A DNA stretch of 64,000 nt from NCBI RefSeq assembly GCF_024166365.1, contig NC_064826.1, forward strand, positions 60,157,001-60,221,000. Reading direction: 5' to 3'. The notes beneath the pieces are model-generated. The model was not told where the DNA came from and ran no database searches. It saw only the letters and a program-made list of their open reading frames with translations. Source of the DNA: Elephas maximus indicus (taxonomy: Eukaryota > Chordata > Mammalia > Proboscidea > Elephantidae). This document shows positions 32,158 to 42,339 of this stretch, in pieces; position 1 is the first letter of the stretch; every line of letters starts with the position of its first letter. The position numbers were made by a program, and so were the translations under genes.

Positions 32158-34240
32158 GGACCATCTTAGCTTTTAGTGTTTTTCTATTTAATAATGCAGT
32201 TATGAACAAGCTTCTGCATATTGCCTGCTGTACAAAAGTAGATGTTTCTCTAGGTCAGTGGTTCTCACAGAGTGGTCATGGGACCCCTGAAGGTCCCCAA
32301 GAAACCCTTTCAGGGTGTCTGTAAAGTCAAAAATATTTTCAAAATAATGCTAAGATGTTATTTGTCTTTTTCACTTTCATTCTCTCAGAAGCATACAGTG
32401 GAATTTTCTGGAGGCAACATGACATATGGTATAGCAACCTAATGGATCCAGAAGAAGATATGAGAATCCAGCTGTATTCTATTAAATCAGACATCAAAGA
32501 AACTAGCAAAAATGTAAAACAATATCACTCTTCTTACTTTTTTGTTTGGAAAATTTACTTATTTTTCATAAAAAATGTTAGCTATGTTAACACATAATTG
32601 GGAAATTTTGAAATTTTGAAATGAAATAATAAATATTTTTAAATTTTTCAATTATAATTTCTAAAATGATAAATATTAATACATACAACTTATATAAACA
32701 AAAGCTCTTTGGGGAATCTTAATAATATTTAAGGGTGTAAAGAGGTCCAGAGACAAAAATATTTGAGGTATATAATAGCAATCGTATTGCTAGGTTGAAT
32801 ATTATGTATATGTCTTAACCAGTTCTCTTTCAAGTTTTTTTTTTTTTAAATAATTTGTGGGAATTTGTACTTTTGGATACTAATACCTTGTTTGTATGTG
32901 TAGTGAGTATCTTTTCCCAGTTTGTGACTAGTCTTTTTCAATCTGTCTATGGTTTCTTTTGATTTTGAAAAATTTCTAATTTTAATGCCAAATGGATAAA
33001 ATTTTCCTCTTTTGGCTCACATTTGTGTTTGTGTGAGCATGTGGGTTTGCATGCATGCCAGGTTGTCTGTGTGTGTGTTATTTAATAAATGTCACAGAAA
33101 TATTATCCTGTTTTCTTCTTTAAAGCTTTCTTCTAAAAGTTTAAAAATTTTCCTTTTCATATTAAAGTCTTTTGTTTTGCTGGAATTGACGTTTTGGGAT
33201 AAGATACAATTTTATTTTTTTCCAGGTAGATAAACAATAGTCCTTTCTTTCTTCCCACTGATATTCAAATCCTATCTTATCTGTGATAAATCAAGTTTTT
33301 CTCTATTCTTACATCAGTTCTGTTTCCTCGGCCTATTTGTCTAATCCTGTGCTACACAATTTTTTACAGCTTTGTACTTAGCATTGACATCTGGGAAGGC
33401 AAATCACCCTATATTGTTCTTCTCTGGGAATTCCATGACTATTCTTGACCTCTTGCTCTTTCATACCAATCTCAGAATTAATGTCTCTTATTCCCTTGAA
33501 AAATTCTGTTGTATTTTTATTGTAAATGCCCTGAATTTATAGACACATTTGGGAAGAATTATATTTTCACAATGCTGACTCTTTCTACCCAAGATTATGG
33601 TAGATCTTTACATTCATTTGGATATTCTTGAACATTTTTTCAATACTGTTGATAATTTTCTCCATAAACAGCTTGCATTTTTCTTTCTTTCTTTATGGTT
33701 AGAACTATTAATGGCATCTTTTTCAATTGCATTATTAAAGTGCCCCTTGATGTTGTATAGATACACAGTTCACTTTTGTATGTTGATGTTTCCATCTAGC
33801 AATCTTACTAAACTCATTTATTAAATCTAACAATCTGTGGACTCTTGGGTTTTAATGTAAAATCATTTTTATCTATGAATGATAACTTTGTTTCTTCCTT
33901 TTCAATTGTTATACTTTTATTTTTTTCTTTTCATGCTAGCTAGTATTTCACGTACAATGTTGAACAGTGATGGCAATAGAGGACATCTTTGTTTTGTTCC
34001 ATATTGAAGGACAAATGTTAAACATTATTTAAGGAAGTGTGAGGTCTGCTTTTGGACGTTTGTGCAGGCCTAAGAGCAGTTTAAGCAAGTTCCCTTCTAT
34101 TCTTAACTTACTAAGAGTTTTTATCATCAATGGCAATATGCAGAATGCTTTTTCTGCATCTATTGAGAAGATCATATGATTTTCTCCTTTACACTGTCAT
34201 GTAGTGAATTACGTAACTGGAGATTTTATTCCATTTATAT
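32158..34240 (-). mobile_element. Older L1M LINE, ORF2 3' half, antisense
   Basis: ATAATGCAGTTATGAACAAG at the left, and later TTTTCCCAGTTTGTGACTAG, TTTTCACAATGCTGACTCTT, GAACAGTGATGGCAATAGAG and TCATGTAGTGAATTACGTAA. These follow the complement of L1 ORF2 from C-terminus towards the RT domain. A hAT-type transposon interrupts it at 32,252-32,768. Confidence 0.75.
32252..32768 (+). mobile_element. hAT-type DNA transposon (non-autonomous)
   Basis: Left end TCAGTGGTTCTCACAGAGTG and right end GTAAAGAGGTCCAGAGACAA, both typical of this class. The interior TGAAGGTCCCCAAGAAACCC, TTCACTTTCATTCTCTCAGA and GCATACAGTGGAATTTTC matches a common mammalian-wide hAT element whose exact name I am not sure of. 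Confidence 0.7.
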
Positions 34241-34671
34241 TTGTTTTCATTACTGATATATTTAAATGCATTTCCCCTCTTCTTATTAGGTACTTTCTAT
34301 TTGTCCCATTTTTCATGCCTTTTCTTCTCTCCCCAAACTTCCCTGTCTTCCTTACCCTCTCTCTCAGCTGATGACCTTGCTTCTTATTTTACTACGAAAA
34401 AGAGTCAGAAAAAAACTTCCATAAGCTTCCCACCACATCTGCTGCGTCCCTGCATCTGTGCTCGTCTATAGTGCCTTTCTTCTGTTGCAGATAACTGCTT
34501 ACTTTCCTAACAAAGGCCAAATCCACCATTTATGCATTAACTCCCATCCGCTCTTGCCTATTCAATGATCTTGCTCCAGCAGTTCTCCCATTCTCTATCC
34601 TGCATCATCAATCTTTCTCTCTCTACTGGATTTCCCCCCGTAAGTATATATATCTAACTTTTTTTCTCCTC

Positions 34672-34727
34672 TTCCAAGGAGCCTCTAGGTGGACTTGAAC
34701 CTCCAACCTTTCGGTTAGCATGCTATT
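34672..34727 (-). mobile_element. AfroSINE 5' half fragment
   Basis: TTCCAAGGAGCCTCTAGGTG, GACTTGAACCTCCAACCTTT and CGGTTAGCATGCTATTGC. This variant has the GAGCCTCTAGGTGG module also seen at 36,224 and 55,562. Confidence 0.75.
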
Positions 34728-34961
34728 GCATTCTCCAACTGCCACCTCATTTATCTCCTTCATTTCACAGCAAAACTCTTTGGGCGGTCATCTATACTTG
34801 TTTTCTACAGTTCTTGTTCTCCCATTCTCTGAACTAACTCCCATCAAGTGAGTCACCAATGACATTCATATTTTAAATCCCATTCTCATTTTGTATCCTA
34901 CTTGATCACCCAAAAGCATTTAATACAGCTGAATAATCCCTTTTCACTGAAGTACAGTCAG

Positions 34962-35310
34962 CCCTCTTGTATCCCTGGGTTCTGCGTCCACTAATTCAAC
35001 TAACTACAGATTGAAAATATTTGGAAAAAAAAAGTGATGCACAGGCATACCCTGCTGTAGCCACCTGCCATTTCACATATCCTGTCTCTCTCTAGCACTC
35101 ATTGTTTGAGGATTTTTTTGCCAGGCATCTGAATTGTGCTATATAGTTAGGCCTACGATGGTTTGGTCTGTACTGAACATGTACAGACTTTATTTTCTTG
35201 ACATTCGTCCCTAAACAATATGGTATAACTATTTACATAGCATTTAGATTGTTTAGGTATATTATAAGTAATCTAGAGATAATTTAAAGTATACAAGAGT
35301 ATGTGCTGTC
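34962..35310 (+). mobile_element. Tigger-type (TcMar) DNA transposon fragment
   Basis: CAGTCAGCCCTCTTGTATCC terminal sequence followed by CTACAGATTGAAAATATTTG, CTGTACTGAACATGTACAGA, CCCTAAACAATATGGTATAA and AGTAATCTAGAGATAATTTA. The right inverted terminus is missing. Confidence 0.85.
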
Positions 35311-35576
35311 CTGCTTTTTCACTTATGTTATAAAGAGCATCTTCTTAGTTTCCTTTCTCCTTTCCTCCTCATCTCCCTCACCACCAAACTTTGAAATGTT
35401 CCAAAGCTCAAACCTTGAAGTTCTCTTCTAATTACTCTGGCTCCACTAGCGATTTCATGACTTAAATATTTTATATGCCAATAGCTCCCAAATTAATATC
35501 TCTAGGCAGACCTCTCCTCATAACCCCAGGCTCATATATCTAACTCATCACTTGTCATCTCTAACTTTGTTGTCTT

Positions 35577-36165
35577 TGTTAGCAGCCTGAGTCTGCCCCA
35601 ACTCATGGTGATCCCATGCATAACAGCATGAAATGCTGCCCAGTCCCCATGATTGGTTGCACATCTGTCGGGGAACAGCCCCAGCAAGGAAAGACCCTCA
35701 CTGTGCGTCTTGGCAGATAATCCAAAGAACTGACACATAGCCCTTTCCAGATTCATGCGTTCAGGGAAAACTTACTGACATGGGCAAGCAGCTGCTCTCC
35801 AGTGGCAGCGGGCTGGGGTATTTTCCACAACCACCTACCAAGGGACCCAAGCTTATATACCATTCCAGCTGAGACCAAGAATCATCATTTTTCTTCCATG
35901 TTCTTGGGCAGTCAGTGCTCCCAGGGACTTCACATCCAAGCCCAGATGTTTTCCTTCTTGTTGTTAAGGCATTCTTTGGCCTTGGCCACTGGCCCAGTCA
36001 TGCCACTCCCGGCCTTGTACCTTAGCCCGAGTCCATCCCCAATTCATCCCCAGCACGCGTCAGGGAAGAGCCAAGCTGATTCTATTAGGGAGGAGATGCA
36101 TATAGCTGAATAGCATTACCCTACAACAGTGTACTGCATGATCCATAGGGCTTTCAGTTTTTAGG
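35577..36165 (-). mobile_element. tRNA-Gly-type SINE 3' part, split by an LTR
   Basis: TTAGCAGCCTGAGTCTGCCC, CAACTCATGGTGATCCCATG and CCATGATTGGTTGCACATC at 35,577-35,665. The SINE continues after the LTR as GCATGATCCATAGGGCTTTC (36,137-36,165). Compare the copy at 9,633-9,862. Confidence 0.75.
35666..36125 (-). mobile_element. Solitary LTR (endogenous retrovirus), antisense
   Basis: Starts TGTCGGGGAACAGCCCC and ends CATTACCCTACA, giving TG...CA ends over 460 bp. On the minus strand TGGTATATAAGCTTGG resembles a TATA box, and U5-like sequence ends GGCTGTTCCCCGACA. It interrupts a SINE. The flanks ACATC and ACAGT share only three bases, so the target duplication is not certain. No coding sequence. 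Confidence 0.65.
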
Positions 36166-36223
36166 AACTGGAAGCAAAATAAAACCAGCAAACTGAACAT
36201 CATGTCAAGGGGCTAAACCAAAC

Positions 36224-36432
36224 CAAAAAACCAGCTGCAGTCAAGCTGATTCTGACTCATGGTCAAGCTATGTGTGTCAGAGTAGGACTGTGCTCCATAG
36301 TGTTTTCAATGGCTGATATTTTGGAAGTACATCACCGGGTCTTTCTTTGGAGGAGCCTCTGGGTGGTCTTGAACCGCCAATCTTTTGGTTAGCAACCAAG
36401 TGTGTTAACCATTTGCACCACTCAGCAACTCT
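36224..36432 (-). mobile_element. AfroSINE, GGAGCCTCTGGGTGG variant
   Basis: CAGCTGCAGTCAAGCTGATT, GTCAGAGTAGGACTGTGCTC, CATAGTGTTTTCAATGGCTG, TTGGAAGTACATCACCGGGT and GGTTAGCAACCAAGTGTG. The middle module GTTTTCA...GGCTGAT differs from the common AfroSINE and resembles the tRNA-Gly SINE. Confidence 0.88.
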
Positions 36433-36869
36433 TAAGTAAAATATAAGTAGACCTCAATTAAACGATATAACCCAGGAAAATATGACCTCAAGACATTTAT
36501 GCTGCCTATAAAATGGGTAAATTTACCACTGTAAAACAGCCTAGGAATTGAAAAAATTAGGCCGAGTATATATATTGAATATTGGAAAGTCTGGGAATTA
36601 CTTTATTATATAATTGCATAATAATAAAGAACAAGAAAAAGAGACACATTACCCTTAGCATTTTTAAACTGTGACCTACCTCTTACGTTTCACATTGTCA
36701 AGGTGCGCTACAAATTTTAAAGAGGTCCCTTATATGGCAATGCGCTAACACCTTTGGTGATTTACTTAAAAAGGTAATTTACTTGAGCTCAAATAAAAAG
36801 ACCATGGACAGTCTGCAGATGGTACCTTTCCCAGTTTCTCTGTTTATTAAACAGTTTTATTTCCTGTTT
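36433..36869. other. Unassigned sequence
   Basis: AT-rich, no recognised repeat or gene. Confidence 0.4.
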
Positions 36870-37265
36870 CTATAAAAGGTCCATTCAATTATTTTGCCCA
36901 TTACTGGAGCCTAAACTGTTGCTTCTTTTATAAATTTGTATAAGCTATTTTAAATATTTAAGACATTAATCTTTTGTTAAATATACACAAATATTTTCCC
37001 TCAGTTTACTTTTCTTGAAAACATACAGAATTTTAAATTTTATTTAGTCAAAATTACAAATCTTTATCTTTGCTATTGCTTCAATCTACTCACACTTGAA
37101 AGTCCCTTCTCTACCAGAAACATGATAAATACTCATTTCTGTTTTCTCTGATTTTCTTTATCATCAGACTTTTACATTTTAACTCTTCAGCTTAACTAGA
37201 ATTTATTTAGGTGTGTTGCATGAGGTGAGGTATATAAAGTGCTTTATTATTTATATACACTATGA
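36870..37265 (-). mobile_element. L1M LINE fragment, antisense
   Basis: TATTTAAGACATTAATCTTT, AAATATTTTCCCTCAGTTTA, TTACAAATCTTTATCTTTGC and GCATGAGGTGAGGTATATAA fit the complement of L1M ORF2 C-terminal sequence. Confidence 0.6.
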
Positions 37266-37837
37266 TAAATTCTTGCAATGTTTGTATGGAAATAAATGGA
37301 GAGAGTTGCATTTAGAGCCACAAAATTACAACACTTTAGGAGACTTCAATTTTACTTAAATGTGTTTTAAAATAAATGAACAATGTTAAAATATAATTTA
37401 AAAGATAATAAAACTAAGATTAAAATATCTCTTCCTTCCCTAATCCTCTCTGATCCTCTTACAGTCTAATCTTGGGGTCAAACGTTTATGTTTATAGTAA
37501 CAAAAGTCGGGTTTTGCTTCTTAAAGTTGGTTTCTTTTGCTGGGTATTAACAACAGGATTTGTAATGCTGGAAATGACTCAGTTTTTCCCAGAACCCAAA
37601 ATCTTAAGCCAGGCATCAAAAAGATGATGAAATGGTATGAAATAATGTTTTTGTGATTTTTTTAATAAACAAATTTAACTATTTGACACAAAGTAACATA
37701 AAACGTAGAGGGAAATAGTCTACTGAGAAAATGTGTATGACATTCCTTTAAAAATTTTAAAGTAGTTCACGAGAGAAATATAGAATAGATATTGTTGATC
37801 AAAAAAAGAAACTGAAAAAAAAATTTTTTGGTCCTTA
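37266..37837. other. Unassigned AT-rich sequence
   Basis: No recognised repeat or gene. Confidence 0.4.
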
Positions 37838-38903
37838 TTTTGGTTATCTATTACTGCATAATGAATTGTCCCAAAATGTGACAATTTAAAACAATTTATC
37901 TTTCACAATTCTGAGTTAACTGACCTCAGCTGGGTGATTCTCACTTAAATTGTTTCATGCTTTTGTGGCCAGATGGAGGGTAGGGCCGAAGTCTCCTGAA
38001 GACTTGATTGTGTTTGCATACAAGACAGCTTCATTACTCACATGACTTGCACTTCAGCCTGATAGGCTGGAACAGCTGGAGACTGGTCAGGCATCTGTCT
38101 CTCCAATGGCCTTTCCGTGAGATTAGGCTGGATTTCCTCACAGCATAGTGTTCTCAGGGCAAATTTCTTACATTGCTACTTGCTTCCTCCAAGCAATCAC
38201 TCCAAGAGATCAAGGCAGAAGCTTCAAGGGTACTTGTTATCTATCCTCAGATGCCACACAGCATCACCACTAGTGTACTGTATTTGTTTTATGATGCCAT
38301 CCCAGATTTGATGTATGCAAGACTACATAAAGGCATGAACACTGTTATGGATTGAATTGTGTCCCCCAAAAAGGTGTGCCAACTTGGCTAGACCATGATT
38401 CCCAGTATTGTGTGATTGTCCACCATTTTGTCATCTGATGTGATTTTCCCACGTACCTCTATGTTAATGAGGAAGGATTAGAGGCATTTTAGTTAATGAA
38501 GCAGGACTCAATCTACAAGATTATGTTGTGTCTTAAGTCAATCTCTTTTGAGATATAAAAGAGAAAAGCAAGCAGACAGACATGGGACCTCCTAACACCA
38601 AGAATATAGAACCAGGAGGGGAGCATGTCCTTTGGACCTGAGGTCCCTGTGCTGAGAAGCTCCTAAGATGGGAAGATTGACGACAAGGACCTTCCCCCTA
38701 GAGTGACAGAGAGAGAAAGCCTTCCCCCAGAGCTAGCACCATGAATTTGAACTTCTAGCCTCCTAAAGTGTGAGACAATAAACTTCTGTTTGTTAAAGCC
38801 ACCCATCTGTGGTATTTCTGTTATACCACCACTAGATTACTAAGACAAACACCAAAATGTGATATTCATTGGGAAGCCATCTTTGAAGACCAGCACCACA
38901 GTG
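37838..38903 (-). mobile_element. Ancient MaLR/MLT1-like LTR, antisense, split by a younger LTR
   Basis: Left part 37,838-38,342: TTGGTTATCTATTACTGCAT, TTGTCCCAAAATGTGACAAT, CTTGCTTCCTCCAAGCAATC, CCACACAGCATCACCACTAG, ACTACATAAAGGCATGAACA. After the younger LTR it resumes at AACACCAAAATGTGATATTC and ends GAAGCCATCTTTGAAGACC, AGCACCACA (38,903). Confidence 0.75.
38343..38847 (+). mobile_element. Solitary MaLR-type LTR with perfect 5-bp TSD
   Basis: TGTTATGGATTGAATTGTGT to CACTAGATTACTAAGACA. AACAC flanks both ends exactly (38,338-38,342 and 38,848-38,852). GAGACAATAAACTTCTG is the polyadenylation region. It is 505 bp against 478 and 471 bp for its relatives. Confidence 0.95.
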
Positions 38904-39405
38904 CTTCTTACATTATAAGTGGAGGTTGGTAAAAATGGTATCCAAAATTACTTCAAAAGAATATGATGGCTTGAAAAAGGTAGAAGAAAAACAGGAAGGC
39001 TTTTTTGTATACTGTGCAGTCAAGTTTGAATTTTCCAGTTAATTTTTCAATCTGTAGATCATCCCATATCCCCTACTTCTGACCATCTTCTCTTCTGCTG
39101 TTTTGGGGAATTTACCTGTGCATTCAAACTGATGCCAGAGAAATAGAAAAGGGTAGGACAGATACCTAGTAACTCTGAACAAAATGATACTCCATGAAGT
39201 TAGGATTCTTGAAAGGCAAATTTCCTCTACCAAGTATTAGGAATGCATGACAATTTATCATACCATAATTGTGAATATGCTGAAAGTATCTCAGAACTGA
39301 AGGCCTTGAAGGGACTTGAAGATAAACCTTCATTTTAAAGACATTATAATTAAGCCCCAAAGTGGTTAAGCAATTTGCTAAAGGTTCAAGTAAGTCACTT
39401 AAAAT
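38904..39405. other. Unique DNA with a possible MIR fragment
   Basis: Around 39,325-39,395 TCATTTTAAAGACATTATAA and GTGGTTAAGCAATTTGCTAA recall the MIR core complement. The rest is unassigned. Confidence 0.4.
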
Positions 39406-39415
39406 ATTCTAATTA

Positions 39416-40706
39416 AATGAACTATGATACATACAAACACACAAAGGAATTCTAAGCAGTGATAAAGAACAGTGATGACTCTTCGAAACATCTCACAACG
39501 TGGATGAACTGGAAGGTATTATGCTGAGCGAAATAAGTCAACCACAAAAGGACAAATACTGTATGAGACAACCATTATAAAAACTCATGAAAAGGTTTAC
39601 ACACAGAAAGAAACAATCTTTGATGGTTACAAGCAGGGGGTGTGGGGGAAAAAATACTAACTACACAATAGTTAAGTGGTAACTTTGATGAAGGGTGAGA
39701 CAGTACACAATAATGGGGAAGTCAGCACAATTTGACCAAGACAGAATCACAGAAGCTTCACAGATACATCCAAATCCCTGAGGGACCGAGTTACTAGGCT
39801 GAGGGCTGGGGACCATGATCTCAGGGGACATTTAGTTCAACTGGCATAACATAGTTTATAAAGAAAATGTTCTACATCCTACTTCGGTGAGTAGCATCTG
39901 GGGTCTTAAAAGTTTGTGAGTGGCTTATCTAAGATACAACTACTGGTCCCACTCCATCTGGAGCAAATGAAAAAAACCAAAGACACAAGGAAAAGATTAG
40001 TCCAAAGGACTAATGGACCACAACTAACACAGCCTCCACCAAACTGAGTCCAGCACAACTAGATGGTGTCCAGCTACCACCACTGACTGCTCTGATAGGG
40101 GTCACAATAGAGGGTCCCAGACAGAGTAGGAGAAAAATGTAGAACAAAGTTCAAACTCACAAAAAAAGGCCAGACTTACTGGTCTGACAGAGACTGGAAA
40201 AACCCTGAGAGTATGGTCCCTGGGTGCCCTTTTAATTCAGTACTGAAGTCACTCCTGAAGTTCACCCTCCAGCCAAAGATTAGACAGGCCTATGAAACAA
40301 ACAATAACACATAGTTCAACCTTATATATGAGACTAAATGGGCACCCAGCCCAGTGCCTGTGAGTCGATTCTGACTCATAGCGACCGTATAGGACAGAGT
40401 AGAACTGCCCCATAGAGTTTCCAAGGAGCACCTGGCAGATTTGAACTGCTGACCATTTGGTTAGCAGCCCTAAAATGGGCACACCAGCCCAAAAGCAAAG
40501 ACAAGAAGGCAGGAAGCGATAGGAAAACTGGATGACTGGAAATGGGGAACCCAAGGTCAAGAAGTGGAGAGTGTTGACACATTGTAGGGTTTACAACCAA
40601 TATCAGAAAATAATATGTGTAGTAATTGTTTAATGAAAAACTAATATGCTCTGTAAACTTTTACCTAAAGCACAACAACAACAACAACAAAAAACAAAGA
40701 AAAAAA
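39416..40706 (+). mobile_element. L1 LINE 3' end, sense, 5'-truncated with TSD
   Basis: Begins in the ORF2 C-terminus (AGCAGTGATAAAGAACAGTG, CTGAGCGAAATAAGTCAACC). It continues through the elephant-type L1 3'UTR (GGTGAGTAGCATCTGGGGTC, AACTAGATGGTGTCCAGCTA) to GTAAACTTTTACCTAAAGCA and an (ACA)n/A-rich tail. ATTCTAATTA occurs at 39,406-39,415 and 40,707-40,716, a 10-bp target-site duplication. A SINE is nested at 40,350-40,470. Confidence 0.92.
40350..40470 (-). mobile_element. AfroSINE nested in L1, lacking its tRNA head
   Basis: AGTGCCTGTGAGTCGATTCT to GACCATTTGGTTAGCAGCCC. The tRNA-like first ~40 bp are missing. Target copies around it are AAATGGGCACCCAGCCC and AAATGGGCACACCAGCCC. Confidence 0.93.
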
Positions 40707-41004
40707 ATTCTAATTACTGGTCCACAGTAATTTGCACTGTAGCAAATTGCCTCTTTCAGTGGATCCAATAGTACTCCAACAAAAACCCTAAACTACTAAT
40801 AAGGTAACTGGACTTAGATATAGCTGATTCTTATTAATTTTAGACCTAAAACTGACAACCGTAAGATATTATCAGGTATAAGGAAAGTTGAGAACAGAGG
40901 AGAAAAAGTTGAAGGTTGTTCTACACAAGCGTGTCTCAAATTTGAGTAAAGAATAAACACCTTTTAAAGACAAAAGAAGAGGGAAAGAACCCTCACAGAA
41001 CACA

Positions 41005-41575
41005 GTTTTTATTTTTATTGTGCTTTAAGTGAAAGTTTACAAATCAAGCCAGTCTCTCATACAAAAGTTTATATACACCTTCCTATATACTCCTAGCTGC
41101 TCTCCCTCTAATGAGACAGCACACTCCTTCCCACCACTCTATTTTTGTGTCCACTCGGCCAGATTCTGACCCCCTCTGCCCTCTCATCTCCCCTCCAGAC
41201 AGGAGCTGCCCACATAGTCTCATGTGTCTACTTGATCGAAGAAGCTCACTCTTCACCAGTATCATTTTCTATCCCATAGCCTAGTCCAATCCCTGTCTGA
41301 AGAGTTGGCTTTGGGAATGGTTCCTGTCTTGGGATAACAGAAGGTTTGGGGACCATGACCTCCAGGGTCCTTCTAGTCTCAGTCAGACCATTATGTCTGG
41401 TCTTTTTAACGAGAATTTGAGGTCTGCATCCCATTGCTGTCCTGCTCCCTCAGGGGTTCTTTGTTGTGTTCCCTGTCAGGGCAGTCCCGGGTTTTACCTG
41501 GGCACTATCTAGTTCTTCTGGTCTCAGGCTGATGTAGTCTCTGGTATATGTGACCCTTTCAGGGCACATTGTTGA
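41005..41575 (-). mobile_element. L1 LINE 3'UTR, antisense, 5'-truncated
   Basis: TTTTATTGTGCTTTAAGTGA, CAAGCCAGTCTCTCATACAA, GCCCTCTCATCTCCCCTCCA, CTGAAGAGTTGGCTTTGGGA, CTGGGCACTATCTAGTTCTT. Complement of the elephant-type L1 3'UTR. I find no clear target duplication at its right edge. Confidence 0.88.
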
Positions 41576-41712
41576 CCTACGTTTTTTAATGAAGAAGTTA
41601 CATAAATATGTTCAAATACAAACCTAGGTCTAAATTCATTATTATTAGAGGTTGCACACAACTATAAAAGTAAACAAACTTTCAAATTTCTTAAATAGTA
41701 ATATCTAACTTA

Positions 41713-41878
41713 AAACCAAAAAAAAAACCCATTGCCATCAAGTCAATTCCAACTCAGCGACCCTATAGGACAGAGTAGAACTACCCCATAGGGTCTCCAA
41801 GGAGCCGCTGGTGGATTTGAACTGCCGACCTTTCGGTTAGCAGCCGTAGCTCTTAACCACTATGCCACCTGGGCTTCC
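41713..41878 (-). mobile_element. AfroSINE, full length, with perfect TSD
   Basis: ACCCATTGCCATCAAGTCAA to ACTATGCCACCTGGGCTTCC, with an A-rich tail on the left. ATCTAACTTA flanks it at 41,703-41,712 and 41,879-41,888. Confidence 0.97.
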
Positions 41879-41899
41879 ATCTAACTTATATACTGCTTA

Positions 41900-42055
41900 A
41901 TAAGTACTAGGCAGTGTACATATATCAACTTATTTAATATTCACAACAAATTATTAACCCCCCTTTAATAGGTGAAGAAATTGAGACTAAGAAGGTTAAG
42001 TAACATGTCGAAAGTCACACAGTGGTAAGCAGCACAGCTGGGTTTCACAAAAAGT
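41900..42055 (-). repeat. MIR SINE, antisense
   Basis: TTAATAGGTGAAGAAATTGA, GACTAAGAAGGTTAAGTAAC, CGAAAGTCACACAGTGGTAA and CAGCACAGCTGGGTTTC fit the MIR complement. Confidence 0.8.
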
Positions 42056-42339
42056 TTCAAAGACAAGTAAATGTGAAAGATAACGTGGTTTGGCAGAAGC
42101 TGAATTGCTGCTTATTATGTGAATATGGTACTAACTGCAACTGTATAGCTCTCCTGGGTTTAATACACTTAAAATGAGCTGGATAATGACTAATTTCTTC
42201 CATTACTTTTCTCTCTTCTTTCAACTGCTAAATGTACATCGGCAGAGCACAAATTAATGTAGTTTGGTCTTCACATGGGAAGAATGCATTGTTACAAATT
42301 AAAGTCTACATCTGTTCTCACTAAATTTTTTTTGAGACA

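Larger units (their letters stand above)
34290..35576 (+). mobile_element. L2 LINE, coding-region remnant, sense
   Basis: TCAGCTGATGACCTTGCTTC followed by TTATTTTACTACGAAAAAG, then CCACATCTGCTGCGTCCCTG, CTGCATCATCAATCTTTCTC, TCTACTGGATTTCC and later CCAATAGCTCCCAAATTAAT, CAGACCTCTCCTCATAAC. The order fits the L2 ORF2 region upstream of the 3' end seen at 12 kb. A SINE fragment (34,672) and a Tigger (34,962) interrupt it. Confidence 0.65.
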
